Assembly: GCA_946613705.1 (NCBI GenBank)
Contig: CAMOFU010000092.1
Location: 1 to 8,620 of the forward strand
Direction: 5' to 3'
DNA: 8,620 bases
Source of the DNA: an uncultured Clostridia bacterium
GTDB lineage: Bacteria > Bacillota > Clostridia > Oscillospirales > Ruminococcaceae
Part shown: in pieces, positions 6,645 to 8,620 of the stretch
How the letters are laid out: each line of letters begins with the position of its first letter
Position numbering within the stretch: the first letter of the stretch is position 1
Translations under genes and position numbers: made by a program
The notes under the pieces: generated by a model
Seen by the model: the letters and a program-made list of their open reading frames with translations, nothing else
Database searches by the model: none
Told to the model about the DNA's origin: nothing

Positions 6645-7721
6645 TTACTCGTCTGCTGCGTCCTTGCTCTCTTCACCGAACACTCCGTCCAGCATCGAGA
6701 GCTCAAGGCCGTTATCCTTTGCGATCTGCACGAGGATAGGCGCAAATTCCTCAGAGTCCATCTCAGCAAGCTGGTCAACCGTATAGCCTGCCTTCTTGAC
6801 CATATCCTCGGTGATGCCGAGCATATTCATCGTCATCTCAAGCACTGCCTTGGGGTCGGCAGCCTCACCGTTAGCCATAGCATCCTGATCCATCTCGGTA
6901 TAACCCGTCAGATCGGGCAGCTCTATCTTTACATCGTCAAAGCTTACGCTGTTTATCGTTACAGTGGTCTCGCCGATCACGGGCGCAGTGCTCTTTAATG
7001 ATTTCAGATTCCCGTCACCGTCAAAATAGTATGTTGTGACAGTGCTGTTCTCTTCGTCTATCGACTCACCCTCAGCACCGTAGCTTACTGCATATTTCTC
7101 ATATTTCAGGCCGTCCTCTTCGCCCTGATCTATCAGCTGCTGATCGACAGAAAGACCGTAGTTGCTGGTACCGCTCATAGCATTGGTTGCTTCGGAGGCA
7201 TCTGTGACCACATAAGCCTTCATAGCAGGCATGATGTTGTAAGCCTTTCCGTCAATAATATAGCTTTCTACCTCGCTGCCCATCACTGTAAATACGGAGT
7301 GGATATTCTTGCCGTTGACCTCCATCTTGACAGGCATCTCGCCCGCGATAGATGTGGAAACAGTCATATCAAGAGAATAAACGCCGTTCGCAAGTGATTC
7401 CGTATATGCCTTTCCAAGCGGGCCCCAGTTGGCATTTGAAGTGTCTGCTGTGCTTTCATCGGCCTTGCTCTCCGTCTCGGCTGCGGACTCCTCGGTCTTG
7501 CTTTCCTCGGCCTTGCTCTCTTCAGCCTTGCTCTCTTCGGCAGCGCTCTCCTCAGCCTTGCTCTCCTCAGCCTTGCTCTCATCGGCAGTGCTTTCCGCCG
7601 CGCTTGCAGTGCTCGAAGGTTCAGCCGCCGATATCTCCGACGAAGAATCGCTGTTTCCGCAGGCAGTCATAACAGAAGCTGCCATGATAACCGATACAAT
7701 AAGTGCAAAAAATTTTTTCAT
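6645..7721 (-). CDS. Secreted lipoprotein with acidic ESKAE pentad repeats
   Basis: Protein of 358 residues. A lysine-led hydrophobic signal peptide ends in the lipobox MTAC with Cys21, so it should be lipid-anchored on the outer face of the membrane. Residues 22-42 are Ser/Ala-rich. Residues 43-93 are ten five-residue repeats (ESTAD, ESKAE, ESAAE and variants, one extra Thr at 83), likely an extended or helical acidic spacer. Residues 100-280 are beta-rich with repeated IDGKAY-, NGK- and YYFDGDG-like hairpins, reminiscent of LolA/LppX-type lipoproteins, but I cannot assign a family firmly. The tail (about 285-358) is helical and acidic and ends EESKDAADE, echoing the repeat. ATG at 7721 has an AAGGGAG site eight bases upstream. 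It has its own promoter and ends near the bidirectional terminator. Confidence 0.88.
   Translation of the reverse strand: MKKFFALIVSVIMAASVMTACGNSDSSSEISAAEPSSTASAAESTADESKAEESKAEESAAEESKAEESKAEESKTEESAAETESKADESTADTSNANWGPLGKAYTESLANGVYSLDMTVSTSIAGEMPVKMEVNGKNIHSVFTVMGSEVESYIIDGKAYNIMPAMKAYVVTDASEATNAMSGTSNYGLSVDQQLIDQGEEDGLKYEKYAVSYGAEGESIDEENSTVTTYYFDGDGNLKSLKSTAPVIGETTVTINSVSFDDVKIELPDLTGYTEMDQDAMANGEAADPKAVLEMTMNMLGITEDMVKKAGYTVDQLAEMDSEEFAPILVQIAKDNGLELSMLDGVFGEESKDAADE
7443..7595 (-). repeat. 15-bp tandem repeat coding for ESKAE pentads
   Basis: Ten in-frame copies of a 15-base unit, with one extra codon (Thr83), encode residues 43-93 of the lipoprotein. Order: ESTAD, ESKAE, ESKAE, ESAAE, ESKAE, ESKAE, ESKTE, ESAAE, T, ESKAD, ESTAD. 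ESTAD bounds the array at both ends. Silent differences (GCT/GCC, AGC/AGT-type) separate several copies, so the array is not freshly amplified. Its opposite strand yields a Ser/Leu-rich open frame that is a shadow. Confidence 0.9.
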
Positions 7722-7773
7722 AGTTCAAACTCCCTTCATTTTCGACAGACCCAAGATCCGATCTGCTATCATC

Positions 7774-7802
7774 ATAATATCATAAACAGGAAAATAAGTC
7801 AA
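7774..7802 (-). promoter_or_regulatory. Near-consensus sigma-A promoter of the lipoprotein gene
   Basis: On the minus strand, TTGACT (7797-7802), a 17-base spacer and TATTAT (7774-7779), preceded by TGA as an extended -10. The transcript would start near 7767 with a leader of about 45 bases. The -35 box begins 35 bases past the stop of the upstream reductase gene, so the lipoprotein can be expressed independently. Confidence 0.85.
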
Positions 7803-7837
7803 TGAAAACCATGTGAAATTTACAAAGTGCCATGCCG

Positions 7838-8566
7838 CTATATCCAGCCGCCGTCGCAGGCTATGACCTGTGCGGTGATATATCCCGCCTCATCGGAACA
7901 GAGAAATGCGGTGAGCGCGGCGATCTCCTCGGGAGTTCCCATGCGCCCCATCGGTATCCCGTCAACGATCGACGACTTATCCTCTGCGGTCAGGCAGCTG
8001 TTCATTTTGGTGTCGATCATTCCCGCAGCGATGCAGTTTACGGTTATCCCGCTCGGTGCAAGCTCCTTGCCGAGCGCCTTGGTAAATCCGATCAGCCCCG
8101 CCTTTGCCGCAGAATACACGACCTCGCATGAGGCTCCCGCTATCCCCCACACAGAGGAAATGTTCACGATCCTGCCGCTGTGCCGCCTGACCATATCGCG
8201 GGCAGCGCGTCTTGTCAGCAGCATCGCCCCTGTAAGATCGGTGTTCACAAGGCGGACGATCTCGCTGTCGTCCATATCGGTAAACAGCCCGATGTGCGCG
8301 GCCCCCGCATTGTTCACAAGCACATCGGGCACACCGAGCTCACAGCAGACCCGAGAATATGCCGCATCTGCCGTCTCGGGCTGCGCAAGGTCGAGCCCGA
8401 CCGCAAGAGTATCCGTTATGCCGCGCAGCTCGCCGCACAGCTTTTCGGCAGCTTCCCTGCCCGACATATAGCCGACCGCCACGGCAAAGCCTTCCCCCGC
8501 GAGCCGTCTGCATACAGCCCCGCCGATATCACCCGAGCCGCCTGTTACAAATGCTGTCCTGCTCAT
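7838..8566 (-). CDS. Short-chain dehydrogenase/reductase, YmfI-like (EF-P 5-aminopentanone reductase type)
   Basis: Protein of 242 residues with the full SDR fold: nucleotide loop TGGSGDIG at 8-15, NNAG at 85-88, and catalytic Asn108, Ser138, Tyr151 and Lys155 (YSAAK). Generic FabG reduces 3-oxoacyl-ACP. However, the segments GLFTDMDD, SSVWGIAGASCEVVYS, KELAPSGITVN and the GGW ending match what I recall of Bacillus YmfI and its clostridial relatives, which reduce 5-aminopentanone on elongation factor P. Arg37 after the second strand suggests NADPH. Asp13 replaces the second Gly of the canonical TGxxxGIG loop. ATG at 8566 was chosen over longer in-frame extensions because a GAGGTGG site lies just upstream and the product then starts at the first strand (SRTAFVTGG). 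No fatty-acid or EF-P gene is in view. SDR is certain; the YmfI role is inference. Confidence 0.8.
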   Translation of the reverse strand: MSRTAFVTGGSGDIGGAVCRRLAGEGFAVAVGYMSGREAAEKLCGELRGITDTLAVGLDLAQPETADAAYSRVCCELGVPDVLVNNAGAAHIGLFTDMDDSEIVRLVNTDLTGAMLLTRRAARDMVRRHSGRIVNISSVWGIAGASCEVVYSAAKAGLIGFTKALGKELAPSGITVNCIAAGMIDTKMNSCLTAEDKSSIVDGIPMGRMGTPEEIAALTAFLCSDEAGYITAQVIACDGGWI

Positions 8567-8620
8567 GATCCACCTCACACAAAAGTATTTTTCTCTTTTC
8601 TGAAATAGTTTCGTCAAATC

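Noticed and set aside
7736..7770. Short inverted repeat (CAGATC/GGTCTG) in the lipoprotein leader as a regulatory RNA structure
   Set aside because: Only six base pairs with one G-U; too weak to call.
7429..7785. Plus-strand Ser/Leu-rich open frame across the repeat region, resembling a hydrophobic secreted peptide
   Set aside because: It is the antisense shadow of the 15-bp repeat; there is no ribosome site and the minus-strand frame has a clear signal peptide, lipobox and promoter.
8599..8620. Possible -35 (TTGACG on the minus strand) upstream of the SDR gene
   Set aside because: No -10 hexamer occurs at a usable spacing; the nearest candidate, AATACT, is about 22 bases away, and the window ends here.

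Overview
The window reads as a chromosomal stretch from a low-to-mid GC Firmicute of the gut Clostridia. A Ruminococcus-like member of the Oscillospiraceae is my best guess. The reasons are the strong AGGAGG-type ribosome sites, use of TTG starts, sigma-A promoters, a Clostridia-style Mrp/Nbp35 ATPase with a cysteine-rich N-terminus, a DUF3737 protein, an intracellular GH2 glycosidase and an acidic repeat lipoprotein. This assignment is inference from gene content only; no rRNA or other phylogenetic marker is present. I see no tRNA, rRNA, CRISPR array, insertion sequence, phage gene or integration site.

Layout, left to right. (1) A DUF3737 solenoid protein on the plus strand ends at a hairpin terminator that it shares with a convergent dprA-like gene on the minus strand. 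(2) A 180-bp divergent intergenic region carries a sigma-A-type promoter for dprA and one for the GH2 gene. (3) A plus-strand run follows: a GH2 family glycosidase of about 904 residues, an uncharacterised membrane protein of about 303 residues with an extracytoplasmic beta-rich tail, and an Mrp/Nbp35-type P-loop ATPase. The gaps are 36 and 60 bp with no visible terminator, so one transcript could cover all three. It ends at a strong bidirectional hairpin at 6549-6585. (4) Two minus-strand genes fill the right end. One is a lipoprotein with ten acidic ESKAE-type pentads behind its lipobox and its own near-consensus promoter. The other, upstream of it, is a short-chain dehydrogenase whose motifs resemble the YmfI family (EF-P 5-aminopentanone reductase) more than housekeeping FabG.

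The genes do not form one obvious pathway. They look like neighbouring housekeeping and accessory functions: sugar hydrolysis, Fe-S cluster assembly, ssDNA/recombination handling and translation-factor modification. Every intergenic gap is shorter than 200 bp and is accounted for by promoters, ribosome sites or terminators. I did not find convincing evidence of a new multi-gene system. The items most worth a second look are the unknown membrane protein between GH2 and Mrp, the pentad-repeat lipoprotein, the YmfI-like reductase with an altered nucleotide-binding loop, and the diverged DprA.
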